NCBI GenBank assembly: GCA_003612395.1
Contig: RAYQ01000004.1
Coordinates: forward strand, 1-64,000
Source: Parablautia intestinalis
Lineage (GTDB): Bacteria; Bacillota; Clostridia; Lachnospirales; Lachnospiraceae
Reading direction: 5' to 3'
DNA: 64,000 nt
Shown: piece after piece, positions 9,677 through 19,106 of the stretch
Layout: each line of letters opens with the position of its first letter
Numbering within the stretch: the first letter of the stretch is position 1
Translations under genes and position numbers: made by a program
Notes under the pieces: generated by a model
Database searches by the model: none
Told to the model about the DNA's origin: nothing
What the model saw: the letters and a program-made list of their open reading frames with translations, nothing else

Positions 9677-10933
9677 ATGGGGATGACAATGACCCAGAAA
9701 ATACTGGCGGCACATGCAGGGCTTGAGAGCGTGGAAGCCGGGCAGCTTATAGAGGCGGATTTGGATCTTGTCCTTGGCAATGATATTACAAGTCCGGTAG
9801 CTATCAAAGAAATGGAAAAGATGAAGGTGGAAGGTGTATTTGATAAGGATAAGATAGCCCTTGTACCTGATCATTTTGTACCAAACAAGGACATTAAGTC
9901 TGCGGAACACTGTAAATGTGTAAGAGAATTTGCTCACCGCAATCAGATTACCAACTATTTTGAGGTAGGTGAGATGGGAATTGAGCATGCGCTTCTTCCG
10001 GAAAAAGGCCTTACCGTAGCAGGAGATGTGGTAATCGGAGCAGATTCCCATACCTGTACCTACGGAGCATTGGGCGCATTTTCAACAGGAGTCGGCAGCA
10101 CGGATATGGCGGCCGGAATGGCAACAGGAAAAGCCTGGTTTAAGGTGCCTGCAGCAATCCGCTTTAACCTGATTGGAAAGCCTTCTAAGTGGGTTAGCGG
10201 AAAGGATGTGATCCTGCACATTATCGGAATGATCGGTGTTGACGGCGCTTTGTATAAATCTATGGAATTCGTTGGAGATGGTATTAAAAAACTTACGATG
10301 GACGACCGTTTTACCATTGCCAATATGGCGATTGAAGCAGGCGGCAAAAACGGTATCTTTCCGGTGGATGATTTGGCAATTGCCTACATGAAGGAGCATT
10401 CCCGGAAAACCTTCACTGTTTATGAAGCAGATGAAGATGCCGTTTATGATGAAGAATATACCATTGACTTAAGCGCGCTTCGCCCTACAATTGCATTTCC
10501 GCATCTGCCTGAAAATACGAAAACCATAGATGAAATCGCGGAGGATATTCCTGTTGATCAGGTGGTGATCGGCTCCTGTACCAATGGACGTATTGGTGAT
10601 ATGCGTATTGCGGCGAAGGTGATGGAGGGGAAACATGTGGCAAAAGGAATGCGCTGTATTGTAATCCCCGCTACTCAGAGTATTTATATGCAGGCTATGG
10701 AGGAAGGGCTTTTAAAAATCTTCATTGAAGCAGGTGCAATTGTAAGTACTCCTACCTGCGGTCCCTGCCTTGGAGGATATATGGGGATTCTTGCAGAAGG
10801 GGAAAGATGTGTTTCCACTACAAACCGTAACTTTGTAGGACGTATGGGACATGTAAAATCCGAAATTTATCTTGCAAGTCCTGCCGTAGCGGCGGCAAGC
10901 GCCATCACAGGGAAGATTTCAGCACCCTGTTAG
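9677..10933 (+). CDS. leuC: 3-isopropylmalate dehydratase large subunit
   Basis: This 418-residue aconitase-family protein isomerises 2- to 3-isopropylmalate in leucine synthesis. The three cysteines for the [4Fe-4S] cluster are in SCTNGR and in TCGPC near the C-terminus. The length matches the shorter LeuC/HacA class of archaea and clostridia, which uses a separate small subunit; that gene follows. Homoaconitase cannot be excluded from sequence alone, but the ilv context favours leucine synthesis. ATG follows AGGAGG. leuA and leuB are not in the window. Confidence 0.9.
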   Translation: MGMTMTQKILAAHAGLESVEAGQLIEADLDLVLGNDITSPVAIKEMEKMKVEGVFDKDKIALVPDHFVPNKDIKSAEHCKCVREFAHRNQITNYFEVGEMGIEHALLPEKGLTVAGDVVIGADSHTCTYGALGAFSTGVGSTDMAAGMATGKAWFKVPAAIRFNLIGKPSKWVSGKDVILHIIGMIGVDGALYKSMEFVGDGIKKLTMDDRFTIANMAIEAGGKNGIFPVDDLAIAYMKEHSRKTFTVYEADEDAVYDEEYTIDLSALRPTIAFPHLPENTKTIDEIAEDIPVDQVVIGSCTNGRIGDMRIAAKVMEGKHVAKGMRCIVIPATQSIYMQAMEEGLLKIFIEAGAIVSTPTCGPCLGGYMGILAEGERCVSTTNRNFVGRMGHVKSEIYLASPAVAAASAITGKISAPC

Positions 10934-11037
10934 AGAGTAGTCAGCATCCCGCAGCATAACGTTTGTTCTATACAGACGGAAATTGAGACGGGAAAATTTG
11001 TGCCTTGCGGCAAAAGGCCGCGGGCCGGAAGAAAGGC

Positions 11038-11544
11038 ATGGTTATTGATATGAAAGCAGCAAAAGGAACTGTATTTAAATTTGGTGATAATGTGGATACG
11101 GATGTGATCATCCCTGCCAGATATTTGAATTCATCTGATCCGGCAGAGCTGGCATCCCATTGCATGGAGGATATTGATAAGGATTTTATCCATAAAGTGA
11201 AACAGGGAGATATTATTGTGGCAGATAAAAATTTTGGCTGTGGTTCGTCCAGAGAACATGCTCCTATTGCAATTAAAGCAGCCGGAGTGAGCTGTGTCAT
11301 TGCAGAGACCTTTGCCAGGATTTTTTATAGAAATGCGATTAACATAGGACTTCCTATCATTGAATGTCCACAGGCATCTAAAGGCATTGAGAATGGGGAT
11401 GAAGTGGAAATAGACTTTGATTCCGGTATTATTAAAAATCTGACCAGGGGAACACAGTTTAAAGGGCAGGCGTTTCCGGAATTTATGCAGAAAATTATTG
11501 CAGCTGAAGGACTGATAAATTATATTAACGCCACTGGCGCATAG
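11038..11544 (+). CDS. leuD: 3-isopropylmalate dehydratase small subunit
   Basis: The roughly 168-residue swivel-domain subunit carries the substrate-recognition motif YLNSSDP and the conserved [13 protein letters not shown]. It completes the dehydratase made with leuC 100 bases upstream. The start is uncertain: ATG 11038 or ATG 11050 both fit the family, and a TTG at 11005 would add 11 atypical residues; none has an ideal ribosome site. Confidence 0.9.
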   Translation: MVIDMKAAKGTVFKFGDNVDTDVIIPARYLNSSDPAELASHCMEDIDKDFIHKVKQGDIIVADKNFGCGSSREHAPIAIKAAGVSCVIAETFARIFYRNAINIGLPIIECPQASKGIENGDEVEIDFDSGIIKNLTRGTQFKGQAFPEFMQKIIAAEGLINYINATGA

Positions 11545-11653
11545 TACCCCCGCGGCATCGGGCAGGATGGATACGGAGCCTTAAGTTTCGCCTGCATCCG
11601 CTCTGCTTATTGCAGACAGGAATAAATAAGAAAAATGAGGAGGAATTTTACAA

Positions 11654-12958
11654 ATGGCAAAGAATAATGCGCCTGAGGTAAAATCTGAACAGAAGGTTCA
11701 GACCAAATATGATCGTAAAATGGAGGCGAGGAGACAGCAAAAGCTAAAGGATGCACAACAGGAAAAAATAATGAAGACAATTGGAATTACGCTTTCCGTT
11801 GTAGTGGTTCTTGCAATTGTGATTTCTATTGCCGTTCCGATTATAAAGAAAGAGTCTGCGTTAAAGGGGACATATGTCAAAGTCGGGGAGCATGAGCTGA
11901 CACAACTTGAGTACGATTATTACTACAATGTGGCAGTGAACAATTATTTATCTGCCTATGCATCTATTCTTCCATATATGGGACTGGATACTTCACTGGA
12001 TTATGCAGATCAGCAGTATACGGATAACAAGACGTGGAAGGATCTGTTTGATGAAATGACGGTGGAGCAAATTCGGCAAAGTAAGGCTCTTTTAGATGAT
12101 GCTGCGAAGAATGGATTCACCTATGATGTATCTGCTGATTATGAAAGCTTTGTAAGTGAACTGGAAGCAGCAGCCCAGGCGGCAGGTGTCAGCGCTGCTG
12201 AATATTACAAAACCAATTTTGGCACCTATGCTACTAAAAAAAATGTGGAAGCCTTTGTGAAAGAGGGGCTGACTGCTAATGCATATCATGAGGACTTACT
12301 TGCCCAAAACGCGCCCTCAGATGAAGAAATAAAGTCCTATTACGAAGAAAATAAGCAAAGCTATGATAAAGTAGATTACAGGAGCTTTAATTTCAACACG
12401 GAGATTGCTGAGGATGCCTCTGAAGAGGATATCCAAAAAGCCATGGATGAGCTTAAGGTAAAAGCGGATGCAATGGTGCAGGCACGTAAAAGCGGCGGGG
12501 ATTTTGAGGAACTATGCCTGAAAAATGCTTCTGAAAATACGAAAGAAAATTATGAAAATCCTGATACCGAATACAGCCTCAGCGAAGGAAGGAATTACTC
12601 TAATATTTCTGCCGTTATGTCAGAATGGCTCTATGATGAGGGCAGAAAAGCAGGAGATATCACCGTTTTGGAGGATGAGACTTATCATCAGTATTATGTA
12701 GTGGAATTTGTGAAAAGATATTATGATGAGGCTGATAACGCTAATATTTCAGATACCCTGGCGGGTCAGAGAGTATCTGAGTATATAAACGGCCTTGCAG
12801 AAAATTATCAGGTGACCGATGTAAAGGGAAATCTGAAATATCTGACAATCAGCACGGATGAAACCACTTCTGAGAGTGAAAGCGAAACAGATGCACAGAC
12901 GGAAACGGATTCGGATTCAGAAAACAATGACAGCGAAAATTCCGGCACAGAAGAATAG
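11654..12958 (+). CDS. Membrane-anchored SurA/PrsA-like foldase
   Basis: The 434-residue protein has a basic cytoplasmic N-terminus, one membrane helix at about 39-64, a long helical SurA_N-like chaperone region and a parvulin-like stretch at about 230-360, then an acidic Ser/Thr/Glu/Asp tail. It probably helps fold or stabilise secreted proteins outside the membrane. There is no lipobox, unlike PrsA; the anchor is a signal-anchor helix. Whether the prolyl isomerase active site is complete cannot be judged by eye. ATG follows GAGGAGG. Confidence 0.75.
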   Translation: MAKNNAPEVKSEQKVQTKYDRKMEARRQQKLKDAQQEKIMKTIGITLSVVVVLAIVISIAVPIIKKESALKGTYVKVGEHELTQLEYDYYYNVAVNNYLSAYASILPYMGLDTSLDYADQQYTDNKTWKDLFDEMTVEQIRQSKALLDDAAKNGFTYDVSADYESFVSELEAAAQAAGVSAAEYYKTNFGTYATKKNVEAFVKEGLTANAYHEDLLAQNAPSDEEIKSYYEENKQSYDKVDYRSFNFNTEIAEDASEEDIQKAMDELKVKADAMVQARKSGGDFEELCLKNASENTKENYENPDTEYSLSEGRNYSNISAVMSEWLYDEGRKAGDITVLEDETYHQYYVVEFVKRYYDEADNANISDTLAGQRVSEYINGLAENYQVTDVKGNLKYLTISTDETTSESESETDAQTETDSDSENNDSENSGTEE

Positions 12959-12984
12959 AAACAGAGAGCTATGATATGTAAAGA

Positions 12985-13010
12985 GGGACTCTAAAGGAGT
13001 CCCTTGTTTC
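12985..13010 (+). terminator. Terminator after foldase gene
   Basis: GGGACTC (12985-12991), a five-base loop and GAGTCCC (12997-13003), followed by TTGTTTC. Confidence 0.6.
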
Positions 13011-13047
13011 ATGCAAAAGTTCATAAATAGAACCAAAGAGCACACGG

Positions 13048-13087
13048 GCTAATCACACAGGGAAGGCTTTTTCCCTGCACGATTAGC
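13048..13087. repeat. Nested palindrome between convergent genes
   Basis: An outer 7-bp stem GCTAATC/GATTAGC (13048-13054, 13081-13087) encloses an inner 7-bp stem CAGGGAA/TTCCCTG (13058-13064, 13071-13077), separated by three-base symmetric bulges. No T-run follows on either strand. It may be a terminator relic or an intergenic repeat. Confidence 0.55.
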
Positions 13088-13115
13088 AGGCGGACCCGCA
13101 AAACAGGCCAGGGAA

Positions 13116-13901
13116 TTAAGCCGTCCATGGGGTGGCGAAGGATCCTGCCGGAGATACAGGTTCTCCATTTGACAGCAGATGATAGACATCGCCCAGTACC
13201 TGCACCCTGAAATAAGCTTCCTGTCCCCAGCGTTCTTCGCTGGAAAGGATTGTAAGAGAGGTGGTGGGCAGAAAAAAACCGTGAACCAGCAGTGGGAATG
13301 GTATATTCAGCAGGTGGGAGAGAACCACACAGGTAATACCAAGGTGACAGAAAATAACAATGACAGGCTCCGAAACATCATCTGCCATTGCCTTAGAATA
13401 GTCCGCACTGCCGGGAAGGGGTGTAGCTGCACAAAAACGTTCACCGGAACGCTCAAATTTATAATATTGTTTTTCCCGTTTGTAGCCATAGGATGAGAGA
13501 AGTTCATCAAAATTTTTGCAGACTTCTGAGAACTTAATTGCAATATCGGGATTTTGCTTCATCACATCCGCTTCGACCCATCTTTGCGGATCCATCATAA
13601 GAGGTTCATTGGTCCAGTAAGAAGGAATAAAATCCCAGGGAACACCATGCTTTTTCGTAACAGGATCATCAATGGCATAAGAAAATTCCTGCATCCAGTC
13701 TAATGTGACGGCTTCGCGGTTCATCTTTTTCAATGTACAGGAGGCAGTATCCTTTGCGCGGCCTAAAGGGGAACAATAAAAATCAGTTACCCTCCATTTG
13801 CTGATACGTTCTGCTAAAAAACCGGCCTCACGCCAGCCTTTTTCGGTCAGACTGTCATGGGTATAATCAGGTTCGCCATGGCGGACAAAAATGATTTTCA
13901 T
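13116..13901 (-). CDS. Histidine phosphatase family protein
   Basis: The 261-residue protein opens with the phosphoglycerate-mutase-like signature FVRHGEPDYT, whose His is the phosphoryl acceptor, and has a second conserved region FCHLGITCVVLSH near residue 183 that would supply the other catalytic His. It is a cytosolic branch-1 phosphatase, longer than the 200-residue minimum of the family. Its substrate is unknown. AAAGGAG precedes ATG. It is transcribed divergently from the two-component system. Confidence 0.8.
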   Translation of the reverse strand: MKIIFVRHGEPDYTHDSLTEKGWREAGFLAERISKWRVTDFYCSPLGRAKDTASCTLKKMNREAVTLDWMQEFSYAIDDPVTKKHGVPWDFIPSYWTNEPLMMDPQRWVEADVMKQNPDIAIKFSEVCKNFDELLSSYGYKREKQYYKFERSGERFCAATPLPGSADYSKAMADDVSEPVIVIFCHLGITCVVLSHLLNIPFPLLVHGFFLPTTSLTILSSEERWGQEAYFRVQVLGDVYHLLSNGEPVSPAGSFATPWTA

Positions 13902-14155
13902 TTTACAGCTCCTTTCAAAAACAGCATTTTTTTAGAGATAATTATATTTTATAAAGCACAATAACGGCTCTGAGAGTTCATTTAGATATTACAAAGTAAT
14001 TTGTATTCTGTCAACAAATTCAGGCTGCTTAATATTAAGAAAGTCTTAACTTTTTTCCTTACTAACACTTAAATTTTATATGTTTTACTGGTTATAGTAA
14101 AGCAGGGTTTTTATAAAAACGATATAGATTATGCAGCTGAGCGCATGGAGGTACT

Positions 14156-14848
14156 ATGACAAATATTTTAGTATGCGATGATGATAAAGAAATTGTGGAT
14201 GCCATTGAGATTTATTTAAATCAGGAAGGGTATCAGGTTTATAAAGCCTATGACGGGGAGCAGGCTATTAAGCTGTTAAAAGAGCAGAATATTCACCTTC
14301 TGGTTATTGACATTATGATGCCTAAGCTGGATGGAATTCATGCCACCCTGAAAATCAGAGAGTACAGCAGCATTCCGATTATTTTTCTTTCCGCCAAATC
14401 AGAGGATACGGATAAGATACTGGGGCTAAATATTGGGGCGGATGATTATGTAACCAAACCCTTTAATCCACTGGAGCTGGTGGCAAGAATAAAGTCAAAC
14501 CTAAGAAGGTACACAAGCCTTGGGAACCTGAATGTGGAAAACAATGCGCTTTTTACGGCCGGCGGACTGTGCATCAACGATGATACCAAGGAAGTGACGG
14601 TAGATGGCGAAATTGTAAAACTGACGCCAATTGAATACAATATTCTCCTGTTGCTTGTGAAGAACCAGGGAAAAGTATTTTCTATTGATCAGATTTATGA
14701 AAATATCTGGAACGAGGAGGCCATTGGCGCAGATAATACGGTGGCCGTGCACATAAGACATATCAGGGAAAAGATTGAGATTAATCCAAAAGAGCCAAGG
14801 TATTTAAAGGTAGTATGGGGAGTAGGATATAAAATAGAAAAACAATAA
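14156..14848 (+). CDS. OmpR-family response regulator
   Basis: The 230-residue protein has a receiver domain with the acidic pocket (DDD near residue 8), the phosphoacceptor Asp in LVIDIMMPKLDG, the switch Thr/Ser and Lys in TKPF, then a winged-helix DNA-binding domain. It is paired with the large sensor kinase 55 bases downstream. The AT-rich region before it has repeated TTAAG/CTTAA half-sites at about 14030-14050 that could be its own binding site, and a weak TATAGT -10 at about 14094. Confidence 0.9.
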   Translation: MTNILVCDDDKEIVDAIEIYLNQEGYQVYKAYDGEQAIKLLKEQNIHLLVIDIMMPKLDGIHATLKIREYSSIPIIFLSAKSEDTDKILGLNIGADDYVTKPFNPLELVARIKSNLRRYTSLGNLNVENNALFTAGGLCINDDTKEVTVDGEIVKLTPIEYNILLLLVKNQGKVFSIDQIYENIWNEEAIGADNTVAVHIRHIREKIEINPKEPRYLKVVWGVGYKIEKQ

Positions 14849-14903
14849 TGAGGATAAAGCTTACGCTTTTGGTTGACAGAAATTCGCAGGGTGGGAAGAA
14901 AGC

Positions 14904-17657
14904 ATGGGTATTATTATGGATAATCAAAAAATACGGGAAAAAAGTAAAGAAAATGCGCAGGAGAATAATGTAGAGCCGAATACATCAGATGTTTCATCAG
15001 ATACTGTGCAGGAGAGCACGAAGGCGCAGGATTGCAGGCAGGATCCCAAACAGGATTCTGAAGGGCAAAGCAGGTATGATTCCCAAAGTGCTGAAAGGAA
15101 GAAGGAGGCAAAAGGCAGAAAGGAAGGCCGTAAAAAGAAGAAAAGGAGAATGTTGTTTTTCCACGGTTTTCAGCATATTCTGCTGGTGCTTGCTGTTATT
15201 CAGATTGTGTCGGTTCTTTTGAGTTCGTATGTTATAGTTGAGACAAAAAACGGGCCTAAGCCCTTTAGTCTGATAGAGCAGAGGCAGCCCAGATATTTTG
15301 AGGACTCTCATGTATTTAATACGCTTTTGGGGAACAGTGCTTCCGATCTTATATGCTATGGTGCAATCAGAAGCCAGATGGAAACAGGCGCAGGGTTTGA
15401 TGCCGAAAAGAAAGTGGATGTAACCGCTTTTGCCGGAAGATATCACGGATTGCAGCAAGAATATATCACTGCGCCATATTATCTGGATGATCTGATTAAA
15501 TGGGCCCAGGCCGGATTTACTTATGAAAATGTTTATATGAACGGGGAAGAAGTGGATAAGTTTTTAAGCAGGAGCAGAACTGTGACCAGGGTAAATCTGG
15601 AAGGATATAGCGGTACGGTCAGTTATTTAAACTCTGATCTTACAGGTAATACCAGAGTGGAAGATATATCGGGTAATCTTCTTGAGGCCGGGATGGTCGA
15701 AAGGGATGGAACAGATGCTACAATCCTCAATAACCGATATCTTACGGCGGATGGGAAAAATATAGAAAATTATGTATCTTCCTGGGATGAATATTATGAG
15801 CTTTGTGGAAACGTGAAAAAGGCGGCCGAAGATTTAAACATAAATTATGAAGAATACTTAAAATATAAGGAACTCTATGATTCCGACAATACAAATATAA
15901 TATATATTATCAAAAGAACTGTGGGAGATAATACGCAGATTTTCACGAATATGAAAACCCGGACAGCAAACGCTTCCCAAATGGCAAAGGAGCTGAAGGC
16001 GCAGTGCAGCAAATACATTTATTATGATCCGCAGAACATGCAGTATGAGACAGATACTTTAATTGAGGAATCCACTCTGCGCTACATTTTAAACGGATAT
16101 GATTATGCTTATCCGGAGGATACTGAGATTATGATAGGTGTCCGGTCAGACTATATCGCAAAGGACTGCTTTTATCAGGCCAGAGAAGGGTTTCACAATT
16201 ATGTACCCTATGTGTGGCAGTATGCTGCCGGCGCTGTGGCATGTGTTCTTCTATACATTGTACTTCTCGTGATACTTACCATGAAGGAAGGGACAATCCG
16301 TAAAAAGGAGACGGGTGAAATTGTGGCAAGACTTTATCCGGAGGACCATATTCCCACGGAAATCATGGTTCTGGCGGCAGGGGGCGCTGCTTTCGGGCTG
16401 GTTTACGCAGCATCATCCATTATAAATGTGGTTTGGAGAAGTGTTGATAATGGCAGCATGATTGCGATTGCAGGGACAGCAGCATTTTTGGTGAGTGTGT
16501 TATTTTCTTTCTTTTATTACAGCTTTGTAAGACGCATCAAGGCAGGGACGCTCTGGAGAGAAAGCCTTTTAAGAGCTGTCATGGATCTGGTTAAAAAATG
16601 GGTGCTGTATTTCTGTGATCATTCCACTCTCGTCCTTAGAGTCTGGGTTCCGGTAGGTGTTCTGGCAGTGGTGAACTTAGGGATGGCCATGCTGGCCGGC
16701 TATGCCTTTGCACAAAGAGAAATGCTCAAACTTTTGATTTGCTGCTTGATGCTGTTTGCAATAGACGGGGCGGTGGGATTTATGATGTACCACTCCGCAC
16801 TTGGAAAACAAAGAATACTGGAGGGGATAAAGCTGATTCGGGAAGGGAATCTTGCCCATCAGGTAAAGGAAGATGGCCTGTATGGCGAGGACCTGGTGCT
16901 TGCCCGGGCAGTAAACAGTATTGGAGACAGTGTAAGAACAGCAGTGGAGACCAGTATGAAGGATGAACGCCTGAAAGCGGACTTGATTACCAATGTGTCC
17001 CATGATATTAAAACGCCTTTAACCTCCATTATTAATTATGTTGATCTGATAAAGCGGGAAAACATTCAGGATCCTAAAATCAGAGAATACGTGGAAGTGC
17101 TGGATGCCAAGTCTCAACGGTTAAAGCAGCTGACAGATGATTTGGTGGAAGCTTCTAAAATATCTTCCGGGAATATTGTACTGCAGTGGGAAAAGATTAA
17201 TCTGGTGGAGCTTTTAAACCAGACCATAGGAGAATTTTCAGAAAAGTTTGAGGAAAAATCCTTATACCTGATATTTAAGGCGCCCAGGAACAATATCTTT
17301 ATCGAGGCAGACAGCAGGCGGATTTGGCGTGTTATTGAAAATCTGTTTAATAATATTTTCAAATACGCGTTAAGCGGTACACGGGTTTATGTTGATATGG
17401 AGCTTTTGCAGGAGAGCGGGGAAGGAAAGCAGGTGGTCGTTTCCCTGAAAAATATATCGGCCCAGCCTCTTAAGGTAAATCCGGAGGAACTTACGGAAAG
17501 ATTTATCCGGGGGGATGAGTCCAGAACAACAGAAGGCAGCGGCCTGGGACTTTCTATTGCCAAGAACCTGACAGAAGCGCAAAATGGGAAATTTGAAATT
17601 GTGATGGACGGGGATTTGTTCAAGGTAAACTTAACCTTCCGGCTTATTGAAAAATAA
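14904..17657 (+). CDS. Large multi-pass sensor histidine kinase
   Basis: The 917-residue kinase has a charged Gln/Lys/Arg-rich N-terminus of about 80 residues, a first membrane helix near 85-110, an extracytoplasmic domain of about 325 residues without a recognised fold, and five more hydrophobic segments near 435-458, 485-510, 520-542, 576-602 and 608-630. A HAMP-like linker leads to the HisKA motif HDIKTPLTS (His about 700), then the N box and G boxes ending GSGLGLSIAKNL. It is more than twice the usual length and resembles VanS-type kinases only in the core. The signal is unknown. Confidence 0.88.
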   Translation: MGIIMDNQKIREKSKENAQENNVEPNTSDVSSDTVQESTKAQDCRQDPKQDSEGQSRYDSQSAERKKEAKGRKEGRKKKKRRMLFFHGFQHILLVLAVIQIVSVLLSSYVIVETKNGPKPFSLIEQRQPRYFEDSHVFNTLLGNSASDLICYGAIRSQMETGAGFDAEKKVDVTAFAGRYHGLQQEYITAPYYLDDLIKWAQAGFTYENVYMNGEEVDKFLSRSRTVTRVNLEGYSGTVSYLNSDLTGNTRVEDISGNLLEAGMVERDGTDATILNNRYLTADGKNIENYVSSWDEYYELCGNVKKAAEDLNINYEEYLKYKELYDSDNTNIIYIIKRTVGDNTQIFTNMKTRTANASQMAKELKAQCSKYIYYDPQNMQYETDTLIEESTLRYILNGYDYAYPEDTEIMIGVRSDYIAKDCFYQAREGFHNYVPYVWQYAAGAVACVLLYIVLLVILTMKEGTIRKKETGEIVARLYPEDHIPTEIMVLAAGGAAFGLVYAASSIINVVWRSVDNGSMIAIAGTAAFLVSVLFSFFYYSFVRRIKAGTLWRESLLRAVMDLVKKWVLYFCDHSTLVLRVWVPVGVLAVVNLGMAMLAGYAFAQREMLKLLICCLMLFAIDGAVGFMMYHSALGKQRILEGIKLIREGNLAHQVKEDGLYGEDLVLARAVNSIGDSVRTAVETSMKDERLKADLITNVSHDIKTPLTSIINYVDLIKRENIQDPKIREYVEVLDAKSQRLKQLTDDLVEASKISSGNIVLQWEKINLVELLNQTIGEFSEKFEEKSLYLIFKAPRNNIFIEADSRRIWRVIENLFNNIFKYALSGTRVYVDMELLQESGEGKQVVVSLKNISAQPLKVNPEELTERFIRGDESRTTEGSGLGLSIAKNLTEAQNGKFEIVMDGDLFKVNLTFRLIEK

Positions 17658-17701
17658 CGATCAGTACGCTCCGCGAACTGAATTTTATGTTAATAATTTT
17701 T

Positions 17702-17735
17702 AAACGGCTGCCATGCATTGCGTGGCAGCCGTTTG
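17702..17735. terminator. Bidirectional terminator
   Basis: A perfect 12-bp stem (AAACGGCTGCCA with its complement) between the convergent kinase and PRPP synthetase genes, with A-rich and T-rich flanks able to serve both directions. Confidence 0.8.
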
Positions 17736-17758
17736 TCAGGATAAGCCGGCTCATTCGT

Positions 17759-18946
17759 TCATAACATAAAGTCTTCCCTGTTATTGTATTTCGCCAGAAA
17801 CTGCTGTATTTTGTCCGTGGGCGTATAAACGTTGGCCATGGAAGAATCGTGATTCATAAAATCGATGATAGAAGCTAAGAATTTACTCATATCGGCCTCA
17901 ACATAATAAGGCCGGGATATCAGTTCAGGATTTTGGTAAGTAAGGTTTGTAGTAACAACTCTGTCGAAATAGCATTTTTCATAGGCTTCATCGAAACGCG
18001 TAAGGCCTTCCGTAAAAAGGCCAAAGGTACAGCATATGTAGACACGTTTGGCATTCATTGCCTTAAGCTGTCTGGCAGTGTCAAGCATACTGCCGCCGGA
18101 AGCAATCATATCGTCAATGATAATAACATCCTTCCCGTCAATATTATCCCCCAAAAACTCATGGGCAATAATTGGGTTTTTACCGTTTATAATGGTGGAA
18201 TAATCACGGCGCTTATAAAACATGCCTACATCAACGCCAAGCACATTGGCAAAATATACGGCTCTGTCTAAAGCGCCTTCATCAGGGCTTATTACAATCA
18301 GGTTGTCTTTGTCAATTAAAAGATTATCTTCTGTTGCAAGCAGAGCGCGGATAAACTGGTAAGGCGGTGTAAAATTATCGAATCCATGCAAAGGTTCCGC
18401 ATTTTGGACTCTTGGGTCATGTGCATCAAAGGTAATGAAATTGCTTACCCCCATATTGTTTAATTCTTCTATTGCGTAAGCACAGTCAAGAGACTCCCGT
18501 CCGCTGCGCTTATGCTGGCGTCCCTCATACAAAAAGGGCATAATTACATTAATGCGGTGAGCTTTGCCGTTGGCCGCAGCAATGACTCTTTTTAAATCCT
18601 GATAATGATCATCGGGTGATTTGTAGTTGGTATAGGCATTTAGCGTATAAGAAATACTATGGTTGCAGACATCTACAAGAATAAATAAATCTTTACCCCT
18701 GACAGACTCAGAAAGAACTGCTTTCCCTTCGCCGGTATTAAAGCGGTGGCACACACTGTCCATGATAAAGTTATCAGACACATAGCTTTTGAAAGCCGGA
18801 TCATTTTTTGCTATATTTTTAACACTTTTTCTGAAATTAATCAGGTGATGATTGACACTGTTTCCAAGCCTTGTGGCAGAATCCAAAACAAGTAATTTTA
18901 AAGGGGCAACAGGAATCGCCGCTTCAAGCTCATGTAAATTAGGCAT
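17759..18946 (-). CDS. prs: Ribose-phosphate pyrophosphokinase
   Basis: It makes PRPP from ribose 5-phosphate and ATP for nucleotide, histidine and tryptophan synthesis. Conserved parts are the SPDEGALDRA region and the PRPP loop DDMIASGGSMLDTA. At 395 residues it is longer than the 315-residue classical enzyme, with extra N-terminal sequence and a variant loop, as in a clostridial subclass. ATG 18946 has GGAGG five bases upstream; the 22 codons before it are unlikely to be translated. Its promoter abuts that of the divergent DUF512 gene. Confidence 0.9.
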   Translation of the reverse strand: MPNLHELEAAIPVAPLKLLVLDSATRLGNSVNHHLINFRKSVKNIAKNDPAFKSYVSDNFIMDSVCHRFNTGEGKAVLSESVRGKDLFILVDVCNHSISYTLNAYTNYKSPDDHYQDLKRVIAAANGKAHRINVIMPFLYEGRQHKRSGRESLDCAYAIEELNNMGVSNFITFDAHDPRVQNAEPLHGFDNFTPPYQFIRALLATEDNLLIDKDNLIVISPDEGALDRAVYFANVLGVDVGMFYKRRDYSTIINGKNPIIAHEFLGDNIDGKDVIIIDDMIASGGSMLDTARQLKAMNAKRVYICCTFGLFTEGLTRFDEAYEKCYFDRVVTTNLTYQNPELISRPYYVEADMSKFLASIIDFMNHDSSMANVYTPTDKIQQFLAKYNNREDFML

Positions 18947-19029
18947 GGTAACCTCCATTAAGTATGAAAAGAAAATCCAGGTAAGAATCCCGCTTTTGAC
19001 AGCGGAAAACAAATTACTCCAATAATTAT

Positions 19030-19058
19030 TTTATATCATTATGCTAGTGACACGTCAA
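19030..19058 (-). promoter_or_regulatory. prs promoter
   Basis: Read on the minus strand: TTGACG (19058-19053), a 17-base spacer and TATAAA (19035-19030). Its -35 hexamer touches that of the opposite promoter. Confidence 0.7.
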
Positions 19059-19075
19059 GAAATTTCTAGTAAAAT
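19047..19075 (+). promoter_or_regulatory. DUF512 gene promoter
   Basis: GTGACA (19047-19052), a 17-base spacer and TAAAAT (19070-19075). It overlaps the prs promoter with adjoining -35 hexamers. Confidence 0.55.
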
Positions 19076-19106
19076 AGAAGGCACATAGTAATAGTTGGAG
19101 AATATA

